Assembly (NCBI RefSeq): GCF_014839805.1
Contig: NC_051142.1
Span: 2,356,001 to 2,420,000 of the forward strand
Direction of reading: 5' to 3'
DNA: 64,000 nt
From: Manduca sexta
Lineage: Eukaryota > Arthropoda > Insecta > Lepidoptera > Sphingidae
Positions 1 through 11,600 of the stretch are shown one piece after another. Each line of letters begins with the position of its first letter. Positions within the stretch are counted from its first letter, which is position 1. Made by a program: the position numbers and the translations under genes. Under the pieces are notes generated by a model. It was given only the letters and a program-made list of their open reading frames with translations, was not told the DNA's origin and ran no database searches.

Positions 1-127
1 AATATCTGCCTCGGAAATAAAAGCATGAAATAACTCATAGCTGGCTCACTATTACAATTTACAAAGTTTTATATTATATATTTCACATGAGTATGTCTTT
101 TTCAGTCCAAAAATAATCCCGAAAGAT

Positions 128-200
128 AAAATATGGGCAGTCGTATCGCTTACCATCAGGTGAACAGCAAGCTCGCCTCGTCAATCAAAGCATAAAAAAA
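128..200 (+). repeat. Fragment of lepidopteran interspersed repeat (family C)
   Basis: The stretch reads a 'gggc-gt-gtatcgcttaccatcagg' type core followed by an A-rich tail. The same core occurs at 28174-28278 and 51610-51945 (plus) and at 53605-53760 and 63213-63490 (minus). It is a 3'-end fragment of a retroposed family. Confidence 0.5.
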
Positions 201-1264
201 AAACTTGGAAGCGTGAATTATTGTCACACACACACATTAAAATTTTAAACCTCATATTTCCAACATTATAAAAATCAACATAGAACATTAAAATAATGAG
301 CCAACATGTCCAAACGTAAACATCCCCGATAGATACATCATAATATACCAATCTAACCAGTAACCGCGACTAATTGCCGCGATTGTCCACGACACGTGTT
401 AAATCATTCGGCGAGCAGATGCGCAATCATTTCACAATTGCTAATGATGGATGATAGTGGAACGGCGCGGGCCGCGGGCGACCAACCCTCCATCTTGTGC
501 ACAGGAAGCGGCCAGTTGATGCGACGGGTCTGATTGACCCGCTCGTAATGGACACTCATTGTGTAGGACGACGACGGACCCGTTCTACCCTTGTTACGAA
601 ATTAAGTCATTTATTGGTTAAACCTTTAGTTATATTTTTGATCGATTTCTTAAGCATATAACAAAGCAGTAAATTTAATATGCCTTTGCCCATAAAGTGT
701 CTGAATTATTCAAACGTTTAGGTACTCCTTCAAGGCTTGATGATTTAAAATTATTCATGTTCTGATGTAATTTTCTGCCTATCCATATAATATGACTACT
801 ACCGTAAAACTTCACAACCAAAACAAGTAAGAAATTAATTTAAAACAATTCCCCGTAAAATGAGGTCATCACACCGAATATAAATATATATAACATTACA
901 TACATACGATGGATCAGGATTCCCTTTTTAAGGGTAGGCAAAGGTACAACATCCACATTTCACGATGTTAAGTCCCATGTAATAAAATGCGACCCAATTA
1001 CCGTATTGATTAAGTTAAAATTAATAAAATCCCTTCCCAACAGACATCGATCAAATACCCCTTACGTGTAACATCGGAACGTATTGACAAACCTGATGTT
1101 TATTTATCAGCCGACCCACAACACGCCGCGAGACAATGCCGCATAAACACGCCCGGCTCGCTTTACACGCAAACATTTCCACAATACATTTGTACGATGC
1201 TGAATCCACGTCGCGTCTAGTTACTTTGATCGGCTCATTAGTCAATAAAACTGTAAGTAGGCTG

Positions 1265-1450
1265 TCAATCGATTCTCAGATAAAAGAACTACAATAAATA
1301 TTAAACGATTCCAATCACCTTTTTTGATCCGTGGTCAAAATCGACCAATCAGAACAAAGATATTTTGAAATGCTAACAAATTACGTATTTTGATTAGCTT
1401 ATTCGCGTGATCGTATCAAAGATTGAGATTGGGATCCTTTTTTGACAACG
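1265..1450. repeat. Imperfect inverted-repeat element (MITE-like), shared with 14105-14245
   Basis: Both regions contain 'accaatcagaacaa', then 'aatgcttacaaat' or 'aatgctaacaaat', then 'tttgattggtt' or 'tttgattagctt', with inverted flanks around 'gattccaatc'. The layout suggests a small non-autonomous DNA transposon family with degenerate inverted repeats. Boundaries are approximate. Confidence 0.4.
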
Positions 1451-2026
1451 ATGAGATTTTTGATTCGAAATTTAAATTAATAGGGATGGCAGTCGTCTTC
1501 ACATCATGGGATAAGAATAAACTCAGCAAAGTGTGCGTACGTTTATCTGCAATATTATAATATTGTAGGGTTTGTTTGCTTAAACGCAGTAATCTCTATA
1601 GCTACTGCTAAAGGTGACATTTAGGAGTGGACCTTTAGGCGTAAGAACACGGGAGGAATAACCATACAGTCGTAATTTCAAGATAGATATTTTTTTCTTA
1701 AATTGAAGCCTGTAAACACTTCCTGATCTCGTAATTTCGAAAATACTAAAAATACTCCAATAACAAACATGAGCAACAGGCGACAAAGATATCGAAATTT
1801 AAGGGAAGGCACAGATTTTGGCTCCGGGCCAGCGTCGAGACGAAAGTCACAAACAAACAAGTTTGAAAGGAGACGATACTGTGACACATAGAGGGAATGT
1901 GTTTTTATCCTGGCTGAGTGAACTTCACAGGATTTGATAAGTGCATTGTAAAATGAAATCCAAATATGATTTAAGAATGATGTCACGTCCTTACGCCAAA
2001 TTATGCCACTGCTTTTCATCGTCATG

Positions 2027-2271
2027 ACTGTCTCAGTAGCGTAATTGTATTGCGTGCGCGGTAAGACAATGCTCTGAAGTACTGGGGGCAAATCTCGGAT
2101 CGGGCAGTAATATTGGATCATTCTGCTTAGTATCAGTATGAAGGCTGTGCCCAATATGACAATAGGCTCGCCACCAATTACATCATAGAATGAAATAAAC
2201 ATGGTGAAAAATGGCTGCGCTGGTTACTCTACCTACCCTTTTGGCGGCAAAGGCTTGATGTGTGTGTGCAT
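2027..2271 (+). mobile_element. tRNA-derived SINE (family B), plus orientation
   Basis: A tRNA-like head begins near 'cagtagcgtaattgtattg' (box-A-like) and includes a degenerate box B. The body carries 'ctaggct..gcc..atc.catcatg', and the tail is GT-rich. The same family occurs in the opposite orientation at 8601-8855, 18838-19091, 41139-41385, 43700-43905, 47075-47300 and 62785-62985. The long minus-strand open frame at 1678-2202 is this SINE read backwards plus flank, not a gene. Confidence 0.6.
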
Positions 2272-2374
2272 TTTATTCATTACGACTGACCTTACAAATA
2301 AACTCAAAATGAGTTAGTAGACGTTATGACTATTTTTATGGCAATCAAATGGCAATATACTATATCCAGACTAA

Positions 2375-2477
2375 TCTATACTATCTTGTAAAACTGAAGA
2401 GTTTGTTTGTTTATGTGTAGCGGAACTTTTATCTTAGTAAATTCTTTCACGCGGGCGAGGCCGCAAGCAAAAGCTGG
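2375..2477 (+). mobile_element. LEP1-like non-autonomous Helitron (short copy)
   Basis: It starts 5'-TCTATACTA, is followed by 'gaagagtttgtttgttt', and ends in a GC-rich 'cgcgggcgaggccgc' segment and CTGG-3'. It sits between A2374 and T2478. TC...CTRR inserted in an AT dinucleotide is the Helitron signature. At 103 bp it cannot code for a transposase. Confidence 0.6.
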
Positions 2478-3549
2478 TATAAAATATACCGATGCACCTT
2501 CCTATCTGCCACCAGGTCGTAGAATCCAACACAAGTTACTTTTTATGCAGTCTTTTTATTATATCAGCAAATTGCAACGATGTTCACAGAATCTCTATAG
2601 TTTATAACCCAACAAATAATTGATGATTGTGGATGATAATGATGTTATCACCACATACTTAATTGCACTGAATAATTTTAACCGAACGCCTCAGATGGAG
2701 GGTAATGTGTTTATAGCAATCATAATGATGATGTTAATGGCCAACAATATAAGAGCATGTTAAGAGCACGTGTTGACATAATGATTATGACGTTGTGCGC
2801 GATGATGCCGATAATAATAATTAATAACTTCGCGCGATTCGTATCATAAAACGCATTAACACCCGCCGTACGGTGTGGGCAGCAATTATAAAACCTATCG
2901 CGTTGGTAGTTAATATAATATGGCACAAGGCTCTACTCGCAGCTCAGTCCGTGTAGTTTCCGGGGTTAATAAGTAGCCTCTAGCCCTGGAGGATGTTAGT
3001 GAAGGAATTTTCAAAATAGGAGTGATATTTCTAGAGATTGACGTGTCCAAACAAAAAATAGTTGTAATCCCATCCTCTCCTCTGAACGTCCCGAGCCGAG
3101 GTTCTTAACCCGTTGGTGGGTTGTCCTCAGCGTGGTTAATTAATTGTTGCACCGGTTGCGAGCGCCTAAAGCGATCATCTAAAAGTCCGGTGTGTTAGTT
3201 TAAGCTGACCCTAGTCGGGTTAGCAAACGTAAATCAAGTCAAAAAAATCTTACGACAAAATTACTTCATTGCATCTAATTGAAAGTGCAGCACCATAACC
3301 GCGTTAAAAGCAACAGTTCCTACGTTTTTCTTAGTTCTCTCTAACAACGAGACATTCTCACAAAGCTTCACATATAATAACCCTTCGCGACAATGGACAA
3401 AATGTTTTTCTAACCACTTTTAAAAATGTTGATTGTGAATCTGTAATTATTCTATAGCAAAGATAGCCGTAGCATTGCCCGCGAAAGGGTTAATATTAAT
3501 ATCAGTGAAAATAAGTAAGAATTGAATATAACAAGATCAGAAAACTCAC

Positions 3550-3798
3550 CTCTCTCGCGAAAGCATCGGGCATAGTAAAAGTGGACGTGATCCAACAGAA
3601 TGTGTTGACAACATTCGTCGGCAGCCCGCTGACGATACACTGGATCGGCTTGCCCACATACTGCGTCGCGGTGATTATCATGGAACACGTGAGCAGCAGC
3701 ACCGTAGTGAACACGTTGTGGAGGCGGAACACGGCATTGTCTATCCTTATCGGCTGGTACTTGAAGTACACCCGCAAACCGCCCAGTAATTGGAACAT
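3550..3798 (-). CDS. inx1: Innexin-1 (ogre)-like gap-junction protein, first coding exon (partial gene)
   Basis: This is an 83-codon exon in phase 0 from an ATG at 3798 to a GTGAGT donor at 3549-3544. The product is the N-terminus, TM1 (about residues 28-45) and first extracellular loop of an innexin. It reads MFQLLGGL at the start, has the IDNAVFRLHN block at residues 19-28 and TATQYVGKPIQC at 43-54, and ends in CWITSTFTMPDAF at 68-80. Cys54 and Cys68 are the two invariant loop-1 cysteines that lock docking hexamers/octamers together. From family knowledge, the match to insect Inx1/ogre is much closer than to Inx2, Inx3 or ShakB. Innexins form gap junctions and hemichannels in the plasma membrane. 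The remaining exons (TM2-TM4) lie beyond the left edge of the window. Exon sequence is more GC-rich than the surroundings, as expected for coding DNA. Identity as an innexin is essentially certain; the Inx1 assignment is strong. Confidence 0.95.
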
Positions 3799-3870
3799 GT
3801 TGGTGGATCAGTTTGTGCTCATTATAGGCTTAATATAATCAGTCTTATTGGAATGTTATTGTCGATGCAT
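3799..3870 (-). other. inx1: Inferred 5' UTR part of the inx1 first coding exon, with splice acceptor
   Basis: On the minus strand a 'CCTTGTTTCAG' acceptor ends at 3871, 72 nt before the ATG. The innexin exon therefore probably begins at 3870 and at least one noncoding first exon lies farther right. A short ATG-CAT-CGA-CAA-TAA frame occurs at the start of this leader. Confidence 0.55.
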
Positions 3871-4100
3871 CTGAAACAAGGAAACAACATCAATTAAAAT
3901 TCTATTTGCCTTATTGTCTTATGTTTAACTTAGGTGTGTTCTAAACACAACACTGTAAAAGACATTAATTTACTAAACGCAATCTTTGTGGAACCATCAC
4001 AAGAACTTTGTCTACTAAACAAAATAAGAATCATGCAAATCCGCCCTTAAATCTCAGAGCAATCGATGTACATACATAAAAAATTACATTCGATTGTAAA

Positions 4101-4366
4101 TCTATATATATATAAAAATGAATCCCTGTTTCCCTTGGTCACGCCATCACAGTTGAACGACCAGTCGTTCAAGTGTGATGGCGTAATACCGATTCAATAG
4201 TGAATCGGTCCAGACCGATTCACTATTTTTTTTATGTTTGTTATATTGGAGAAGAAGAAGTTGAGCGTAACGTTAGAAAATTTAAGAAAAGTTAATTTCA
4301 GCGATTGACAGAATGTGCGCTGCAAATTTATAGTTAAGACGGGATAACGTCTGTCGGGTCAACTGG
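4101..4366 (+). mobile_element. Non-autonomous Helitron with two internal hairpins
   Basis: It starts 5'-TCTATATATATATAAAAATG and ends CTGG-3', between A4100 and T4367. Near the 3' end GAC-GGGATAAC-GTC can fold as the terminal hairpin. A sister copy lies at 13806-14093 (same 5' end, same 'atagttaagacg' 3' block). This copy carries two near-perfect palindromes (4141-4184 and 4196-4227) that the sister lacks. Confidence 0.75.
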
Positions 4367-4566
4367 TAGACAATATCTAATGGAAGCAACTGATAATATC
4401 ACTACCTACCGCACTCGCGATTCAGACATGAACTTAGAACATGAAAACAGCCAAACGCAAATCAATTTAGGTCTAACATAAACACGATCTATGGAGCATA
4501 AACACGCAAATAGACGGAGAGACATAAAACACATTTATTGCATGAAGTAATGAACAGGGTATCACA

Positions 4567-4640
4567 TAGGCGTAGTGACTGCCTCGTTAATTGCTAAACG
4601 TGTGAGGTCCCGAGTTCGATTCAGATCAAACCATAATCAA
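4567..4640 (+). repeat. tRNA-like SINE head fragment
   Basis: 'ggcgtagtgactgcctcgtt' resembles box A and 'cccgagttcgattc' resembles box B. The stretch does not close into a cloverleaf acceptor stem, so it reads as a decayed SINE head and not a tRNA gene. Confidence 0.35.
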
Positions 4641-4669
4641 TTATGTTCAAATTGAGATGTATTATATAC

Positions 4670-4860
4670 TAGCTTTTGCTCGCGGCTTCGCCCGCGTGGT
4701 GGAGTTTTCCGCGATTTTCCCGGGATAGAAGGTAGCCTATAACCTTGCCAGGGTCTTAAGCTATCTCAATACCAAATTTCATAAATTTCTGTTCAATATA
4801 TTTTGAGAAAATCGATAACATACAGACAGACAGAAAAGGGGATTTCAAAAATATCCTTCC
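4670..4860 (-). repeat. Common lepidopteran repeat starting CTAGCTTTTGCTCGCGG
   Basis: Read on the minus strand it ends '...cgcgggcgaagccgcgagcaaaagctag', the same terminus as LEP1-type elements. The inner part ('gggatagaaggtagcctataacctt', 'aaatttcataaa', 'cagacagacagaaa') is a widespread moth/butterfly repeat. Relatives are seen near 44245-44310 and 34390-34660. Confidence 0.5.
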
Positions 4861-5059
4861 TACTTAATAACGCCGAAAACCCTTTACTTTACGTAATGAG
4901 TTCAACGACCCGTTATCACTTGTGTAAAGGATTTATAGCCGCAAACAGTCCGTGACCGTATCACGTAATCGTGTTACACGATTTATTTGCATTTGGAGAC
5001 GGACCGACCGGTAAATAAACAACACTGATATGCAAATGTAAATTCATAAGTATTAAAAG

Positions 5060-5290
5060 CTATGGGTATAAAACTACGAGAGTCGATTCGATTTGAACAT
5101 GGAACGTATATGTCGACACGAGAATCGAACTCGCAAACTTTTTTCATCACTATTGTCAGCACAGGAAGTCTCATAAATATAGGCTTCCCTTGAAGATTTC
5201 CAACCGAGCTGTAGAAGCGGCCTGCATCCAGCGTGTTCCACGGACCTTTATCAATTCGTCTTCTTTCGGTTTTAATAATTCTAATAATTG
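5060..5290 (-). repeat. SINE-like repeat also found at 42361-42520
   Basis: Shared blocks are 'aagatttcca', 'gcgtgttccacggacctttatcaattc' against 'gcgttccagctacctttatcaattc', and 'cttcttt'. On the minus strand 'gagttcgattctcg' is box-B-like. The 163-codon minus-strand open frame across 4983-5474 is largely this repeat read through, so I do not call it a gene. Confidence 0.45.
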
Positions 5291-5880
5291 ATATAGTCGC
5301 GAAAGCCGCCAAATAAAGTAATTTTTTCTGGCTACGTTCATTGCGCATATACTGCCAAGTGTGGTGAAAGCAAAGAAAAACATCGACGGACATGCAACCC
5401 TCAATTATTGGCATAATCATGGCGGCCTGTCTAATTGCTAGTTCGTATTCCGTGCATTGGAAAGCTTTTTCCACGGCAAAAGTAAGTTATAAAAAAGATC
5501 CTTCCTTTTTTATGTCGGTTAGAAAACTGAATGCATCTACAACTTGCATTAAAAACGTGCAAGATAAGTGAAACTAAACCGGCCCAAGCACACCATAACT
5601 CCCACACCGGCCAGTCGATACAACGTTCCGTTGTGCAAACAACCGATAAGTTACTCAATGAGCAATTGTTTCAGTTACCCACGACGCGGCCCAACACGTT
5701 TCGGTTTAACTCCGCTTGTAATCGATGCTACGTCACGTGTGAACCAGATTGAGTTTAGTTTTCTCGATGTGACTTGCGGGAAAATGGTCTTGTCCGAAAT
5801 ACGATAAGTTCAGTAGGTTAGCCATAAAGATATTTAATTCGCGCGACGACACAAAGGATTTATGATTATATTGTTACGTG

Positions 5881-6361
5881 CTAGATAGAGTTTAGAATAA
5901 ACAATAAGGAACCGCGTCTACCAAACAATGAAACGCTTTTATTAAAACTAAAACACTAACACAAGCACTTCAACGCGTAAATTAAATACTCCAACTTAGT
6001 TACAATCACTATACTACGCGGTCACACACAATTCACAGTATACGCTTCGATATCGCTCGTAGTTCGCTTATCGCTCTTGATCGCGTCGCAATCAATACTG
6101 ACTCGCAGCGTCCGCGCACCTTTTTTATACCAGACCTTATGTACCATCAATGTCCGTGGAACATTATCGAAAGATCCGGAATGGTTGATAACTCTAATAG
6201 AATAAAAGTCCGTTATTGAGTTTCCACGACATTCTGGAGACTTCAAGGTCTTTCGAGAACGTTCCATCGCAAACTTTCCACATTCGGGAAGGTGCTATTA
6301 TCGTGAATACCACTGCCGTAATATTTTATTTTTTACTGGACCGACAAAGCATGTTCACTAC
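5881..6361 (-). mobile_element. Solo LTR of a retrotransposon
   Basis: Five bases, ACGTG, are repeated at 5876-5880 and 6362-6366, which looks like a target-site duplication. Read on the minus strand, the 481-bp segment has a TATA box (GGTATAAAAAAGG, about 6120-6132), a GC-rich start-site region, and downstream a poly-A signal in TTTTAATAAAAGCG (about 5935-5948). This is the U3-R-U5 order of an LTR. No internal gag/pol sequence lies on either side, so it is a solo LTR left after recombination. The 82-codon minus frame 6022-6267 lies within it. With a 4-bp duplication (CACG on the minus strand) the LTR would start with TG but would not end in CA. The superfamily is unassigned. Confidence 0.6.
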
Positions 6362-6366
6362 ACGTG

Positions 6367-7184
6367 ATTAAACGTATGTTTCGTAACTACTGTTAAGATC
6401 GTAAGCCCCTCGCAACTGTTGTTTCCCAATCGTCTCGCACAGAGGGTGGAGGCGATACTCGCACAAATGCCAGTAGCTAGGGGACGAATCATTATCGAAG
6501 GACCCAAATGCCAATCTCGGACGACGCAAACGTGTGCAATAACATTGTTCTTCAGAAACAATCCCAAAACCTATGATTTAGGATTGAAAGTGCGGATACC
6601 CTAGACCAAGGCAACATTAAAGTAAACACTGATTTACTTTAAAATAATTTACAAAAAATCTAAGTATAAACTACGAAAAAATTACATTCCATATATTTAC
6701 ATCAACAGCAAATACCAACAGAAAAAACCTGGCCATATCCGACTGAAATTTAACAAAGTGCAAATTTGGAAAGTGTCACCTCCTTACCAATTCATACATA
6801 TTTGGTAAATGCCACACATATGTGGTAATACATTCTAAATGACCATCTTTGACATCAATTATTGCGAACAATATGTCGCAGACTCTATAATAATCAATAT
6901 ATCGTGACAAGATATTTAGATGCGCTTTCAAATACAACTTTAACAACATGTAAGTATAATACAAAATTGCGGGCACAGGGTCACCGTGAATGCTTTCGCT
7001 AATGTAGTAATTTAAAGTCGAATCACAACTATTAGTTTGCTAACAACTCTAAATGCATTAACCCATTAAAAATTTGTGCTAGGTAAATTTTGGACTTGAT
7101 GCACTAATACCTAGTTTACAGAAGTATTTAGAAACATCTTGTCTATAAAGTTGGTTTGATAATCTAAATTACTTATCGATTGCC
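6367..7184. other. No gene seen
   Basis: The 6367-6610 segment is somewhat GC-rich and has short open frames on both strands, none with a recognisable domain. After 6610 the sequence is AT-rich with no repeat that I can place. Confidence 0.4.
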
Positions 7185-7188
7185 GTAT

Positions 7189-7525
7189 TATTAATAATAA
7201 ATAATAATAATATCAGCCCTGTATTAAATACTTGCCCACTGCTGAGCACGGGCCTCCTCTACTACTGAGAGGGATTAGGCCTTAGTCCACCATGCTGGCC
7301 TAGTGCGGATTGGTAGACTTCACACACCTTAGAAATTCCTATAGAGAACTTCTCAGATGTGCAGGTTTCCTCACGATGTTTTCCTTCACCGTTAAAGCGA
7401 ACGATAAATTCACAAAGAATACACACATGATTTTATAAAAGTCAGAGGTGTGTGCCCTTGGGATTTGAACGTGCGGACATTCGTCTTTGCAGTCCGTTCC
7501 ACACCCAACTAGGCTATCGCCGCTT
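7189..7525 (-). mobile_element. tRNA-derived SINE (family A), full-length
   Basis: Read on the minus strand, the head is a tRNA-like stretch 'gcggcgatagcctagttggg' (box A) with box B 'acgttcaaatccc'. The body contains 'ggtgaaggaaaacatcgtgagg' and 'gaggaggcccgtgctcagca', and the tail is a (TTA)n run at 7189-7211. Other copies are at 16377-16483 (plus), 44655-44940, 48155-48395, 49025-49337 and 58658-58850 (minus). Confidence 0.75.
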
Positions 7526-8600
7526 ATAAGTTCCAACTAATATAATTGTGTCGACTGGCGAAGGATGACCATCTCTCAACACACTGCAGTAGAATACAGA
7601 TCCTACTTCGCTTACTATCGGGTACTGTGGGGTTATTTTTCCATGCCCGTTTAAAAATCTATCGAGTCTTTAGCTCTTACTTAAGTAACACTTATCAAGA
7701 CATGAAGTGAACATCTTTAAATACTAGTCAAACAAGAGATCTAAAACATTGTCAATCCTGCCCATTGTAATAAAATATCTTATTCTCGCACCGGTTGTAA
7801 TAAATACGACACACCTTTACTATATTGGACCTAAAACTGAGGAACCTGAGCTGTGAAAAAAGATGGTTTGCTGTTCCGAACATTAAGATGAAGAATAAAA
7901 ATAATTCACAAAACTATAAAAGGTACAACAAATTATTAATAATAAAAAATTATACAACAATAAAATAGAATCTAGCTTCTCTCTCTGAGTCTCCACCCAC
8001 GTGAATAAGTTTTTCCGGAATAAATATTTTGCCGTGATAAAAAAAATAGCCAATGGCACTCAGAAGTAATGTAGCTATTAGTGAAAAAAAAATCAAAATC
8101 GGTTTAGTAGTTACAGAGATTTACCGCATTCAAAACCAAACTTTTCAGTTTTATAAAATTTATATAGATTTATAAATATATTTGACCGTAAGTATTTATA
8201 ATTAAATCCGATTAACTTTTTATTTTATTTTGTCCTCTTGTGCCAGCCCTACCGAAATAGGCATGAATTTTAAACGCTCCACAGAAGCTTTCACTCTATG
8301 CAGTAACCAGTAATGTACGCAGAATCAATGGTAGTTTACTAAGGCTCAGACCTTAGTGACGGATGCATAATTTAATCAATTGTATAACTTTATTGTATTT
8401 TGTGTGAATACGTTACGTTATACTATCTTATTATGTAGTTAAATATATATATTATGCTTTAAATTTATATATAATTGCAGGTGTATTGATAAGAGTGGAT
8501 AAATTGTATATTACATAATATTTGATGTTTATTTAATAAATAGTTCAGTATCTTAAATCTTTAACAGACCCTCAAATACAATGAACAACTGTGTTGGACA

Positions 8601-8855
8601 GATACACATACATCACGCCTTTATCCCCGAAGTGTAGGCAGAAGTATGACCAAGGCACGCAATTTCCACGAAGTGTGTTCCATCCGATGATGTGATAGGG
8701 GGCGAGCCTATTACCATATCTGGCAACAATTCCAGACTCCAGGCTGATATTGAGCAAAAAAACCAATTTCACTTCGACCCACCCGGGATTCGAACCCAGG
8801 GCCTCAGAGCGGTGTCGTACCACGCATGCAATTCAACTAGGCCGCCAAAGCTGGG
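8601..8855 (-). mobile_element. tRNA-derived SINE (family B), full-length
   Basis: Read on the minus strand it begins 'ggcggcctagttgaattgc' (box A) with 'ctgggttcgaatcccggg' (an excellent box B). The body contains 'gcctggagtctggaatt' and 'ggctcgccccctatcacatc', and it ends 'cggggataaaggcg' plus a GT-rich tail. A tRNA secondary structure is not maintained beyond the boxes, so it is a SINE, not a tRNA gene. Confidence 0.75.
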
Positions 8856-8859
8856 GTAA

Positions 8860-9564
8860 GACCAAAGAGCTATACACAGTCACCCCACGACCGCCACATC
8901 AACCTAGTTGAACATATCGCGTGCTACACTCACATTATTACTTAGTAAATATATTGGTCAAAGAATACGTTAAAATAAACTAACAAGTTAATTCTGCTAC
9001 AAAACAATTAGCAATTGTCATGATGTAAGCATATTGGCCAACATATGGATCTCACTTTCCTAATAAAGGCTGCCACTACAGCTGTTAAGAAATTAATGAA
9101 TTCAGTCTGTGGAATTGAGATGCCTACTCCATACAATTATATCCTGGGCATCAGCCTTTAAAAACATCCCTTGACGCTCTAATTATGTCGTTACTAGCCA
9201 CATCAAAATACGGAAATGTCGAAACTACCACCAAATACAATTTAGCCCAAACCCTTAAACTTCATTTAAATTATGTGAATTGGTCATCAAGTGTTGAATG
9301 AAGTCATAAAACTCAATTAATATAACTGGTGCCGCGCGCCAAATGACCACAAAATTGCACCAAGCGTCGTCACGGTTTAATGATTACGACAGATTGCTAA
9401 ATTGTTCTCGGGCCCTATATACATGTCAGGCGTTGCTCTTTGTACTATTGTTTTTGAAATACTATCCCCTCACGCTTTCAAATTCTATAAAACCCTTTTA
9501 GTAATAGATGGGGCCCGTGTTCAATAATGGGCATTAATTAATACAGGGCGGGTATTAATAAGCA
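8860..9564. other. No gene seen
   Basis: This is unique-looking AT-rich sequence. No open frame above about 50 codons with any recognisable feature and no repeat that I could match elsewhere in the window. Confidence 0.4.
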
Positions 9565-9740
9565 ACGATGGCGTAGGGTCTATATAACCCGATTCTACCG
9601 GCTTCCCTTTGTGTAGAATTTCTGTAGAATTTAGTTATCATCAGAAAGAGTTGCAGGCCGCATTTATGCATATATTGCGGTTTAAAGGTACCTATATGTT
9701 GCGTCGGGTTCCTTTTTGGATAACTTCACCTTTCACCTAT
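9565..9740. repeat. Interspersed repeat family F
   Basis: It shares 'ccggcttccctttgtgtagaat', 'gttatcatcaga', 'gcatttatgcata' and 'acctatatgttgcgtc' with 15585-15715 and 63645-63795. There is no coding capacity. Class unknown; possibly part of a longer non-autonomous transposon. Confidence 0.6.
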
Positions 9741-11600
9741 GATAAACACGGTCAACAAAGTCATTTATAACAAGTCAGCCAGTCTCTGGAGTCACTGGGT
9801 TTCCATCATCATTAATGTCGGCTACTAAAGAGGGTTGTAGTAGTCATCGCTTTATTTATTTCTATCACTAACCAGGGGTGTACAAGCATTGATATTGCGG
9901 TTTAAAAGACATTGTTTCGAACACTATGTGATTCAATTTATTTGATTTGTTGTAGGGGTTGTATCACTACTTATAGAGAGAACGACGCCTGCGCAGCAAG
10001 TCATTTTGGAAATAACACCTACTGTCCGTTCTTGGTGATGATTTGAAAATAATATAGTGCCATATTAAATCAAAGATTACAAGTAACGACTAAGCTATAT
10101 AGTTTACGATCGCCATAAACTGTAAGGGGAAGGGAGCTATTTCCGTAGTTCGAGGGCGAGTAATGCACGCGCTAGTTCCTAGAATCGCACTCAAGTTGCG
10201 TTCATACTATTTATAGATTTATAGTCCAAAGATGGACGGCCTTTGGATCTACAAGCTTCGCGTGGAGTGTGTGCGTTTGATTCCCAGATCCGACAGTACT
10301 TTGGGTGTTTTTCTAACACAATTTACTCAGCAGTAATATTAAAACAGTATTTGTAAAGAAAAACTTCGTGTTGTTTTCTACTAGTAATATTGAGAGTACG
10401 TGGCCGGTTATGGTTACCAGGATGTTATGTTAAACATAAAAAATGACAGCATGGCTGTACCCAATCTTGACGACTTATAAATTAGTCACCAAATGTTATA
10501 TAAACAATTAATCATATTACTATGAAAACAAACAAGAGCCGCTACAAGAATATCCCTTAGTGTTACACCTTTAGTTTAATTGAAGACGATAACAAAAATC
10601 CGAGACACCGACTACATCGTTGTGATCACGTAAAATAATATTATTGCAATGTCGATAATTGGGCTCCTTTTGACTATATCACTGACTGAAACTATACTGA
10701 AAACAAACGTAACACATCTTTCTAACACCCATTAGATATAAATAATTTTATTGATTCACTTATGAATAAATAAATAAAAGAATTTTCAAAATCGGTTCAC
10801 TTATGAATAAATGTTTCTATTAGTAAAAGAATTTTCAAAATCGGAACACTGGGTCACAGTTACTTATAGAAACTACTATAAGATACTTCACCAATTTGTG
10901 GACATTTTAACAGCATGGAGGGAAATTTACAGGGGTCTTTTTGGGGAAAAAACTACCGTTTCAAAGCGGAAATACACTGTATTACTTGTGTAACTTTCTC
11001 TTTTCAAATTGAAAATTTGGCGCTTTGGTCGCACAAACAATTAATATTTTTAGGGTAATTTTTCTTAAAACAATATTTTGGGGATGCAAAACAGTTCGAG
11101 GGTACTGCAAAGCAGACCACTGAAAACACTGTAATAGCATAATATTTCAATGCGTTGAAAAAAAGACAATATATATTAGTATTAAATAATTATTGTACTG
11201 ACCTGAACAAGCGAAGGTATAAGCCACGAATTAAACTGAATTAATTAACAACCGTCGAGAACGGACAAATACTGAATGACAAAAACCACATTCCCAGAAT
11301 AGGAAAATTAATATATTCCAGTACCATTGCATTCGATATGACATATTTAGTTATTTATTACGTAATCATGCCTACACAAGTGAGTTTGTCCCTGTATGAC
11401 CTATCTATATTGTCCTTATATGAACATGACTATAATATATTTTATCCACACAGGAATTAATCGTTAAACCTGCTAAAATACTGCTGCCTCTGCTTGATTT
11501 CCTATGCTCGTTTGTGTTTAAGTGTCAACAGTAATCTTGTACTCTTTTTAATATAGTTTAGTTTAACCCCTGGACCGTTTATACGGCACTACAAAGTGCA
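9741..11600. other. No gene seen; short local duplication at 10756-10844
   Basis: Two tandem units of about 42-47 bp share 'ttcacttatgaataaa' and 'aaaagaattttcaaaatcgg' (10756-10797 and 10798-10844). The rest is AT-rich unique sequence; small open frames show no domain. Confidence 0.4.

Larger units (their letters stand above)
1..3549. other. Region downstream of inx1 first coding exon (intron, no exon seen)
   Basis: The minus-strand innexin exon at 3550 ends in a strong 5' splice site, so this stretch should be its following intron. I looked on the minus strand for the next innexin block (the YYQWV signature) and did not find it, so the rest of the gene lies left of the window. The stretch holds a repeat with an A tail (about 128-200), LEP1-like sequence (1545-1660 and 2375-2477), a tRNA-derived SINE (2027-2271), and AT-rich sequence in which I see nothing else. 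Confidence 0.6.

Noticed and set aside
1678..2202. 174-codon minus-strand open frame with membrane-like stretches, at first sight a chemoreceptor-like exon
   Set aside because: Most of it is a tRNA-derived SINE (2027-2271) read on the opposite strand, and no family motif is present.
4983..5474. 163-codon minus-strand open frame
   Set aside because: It overlaps a SINE-like repeat found again at 42361-42520 and has a tRNA-like box B; no splice sites bound it.
6022..6267. 82-codon minus frame
   Set aside because: It lies wholly inside the solo LTR and crosses its TATA region.
8770..8850. tRNA gene on the minus strand (good box A and box B)
   Set aside because: It is the head of a SINE with many copies in the window, and no acceptor-stem pairing is evident.
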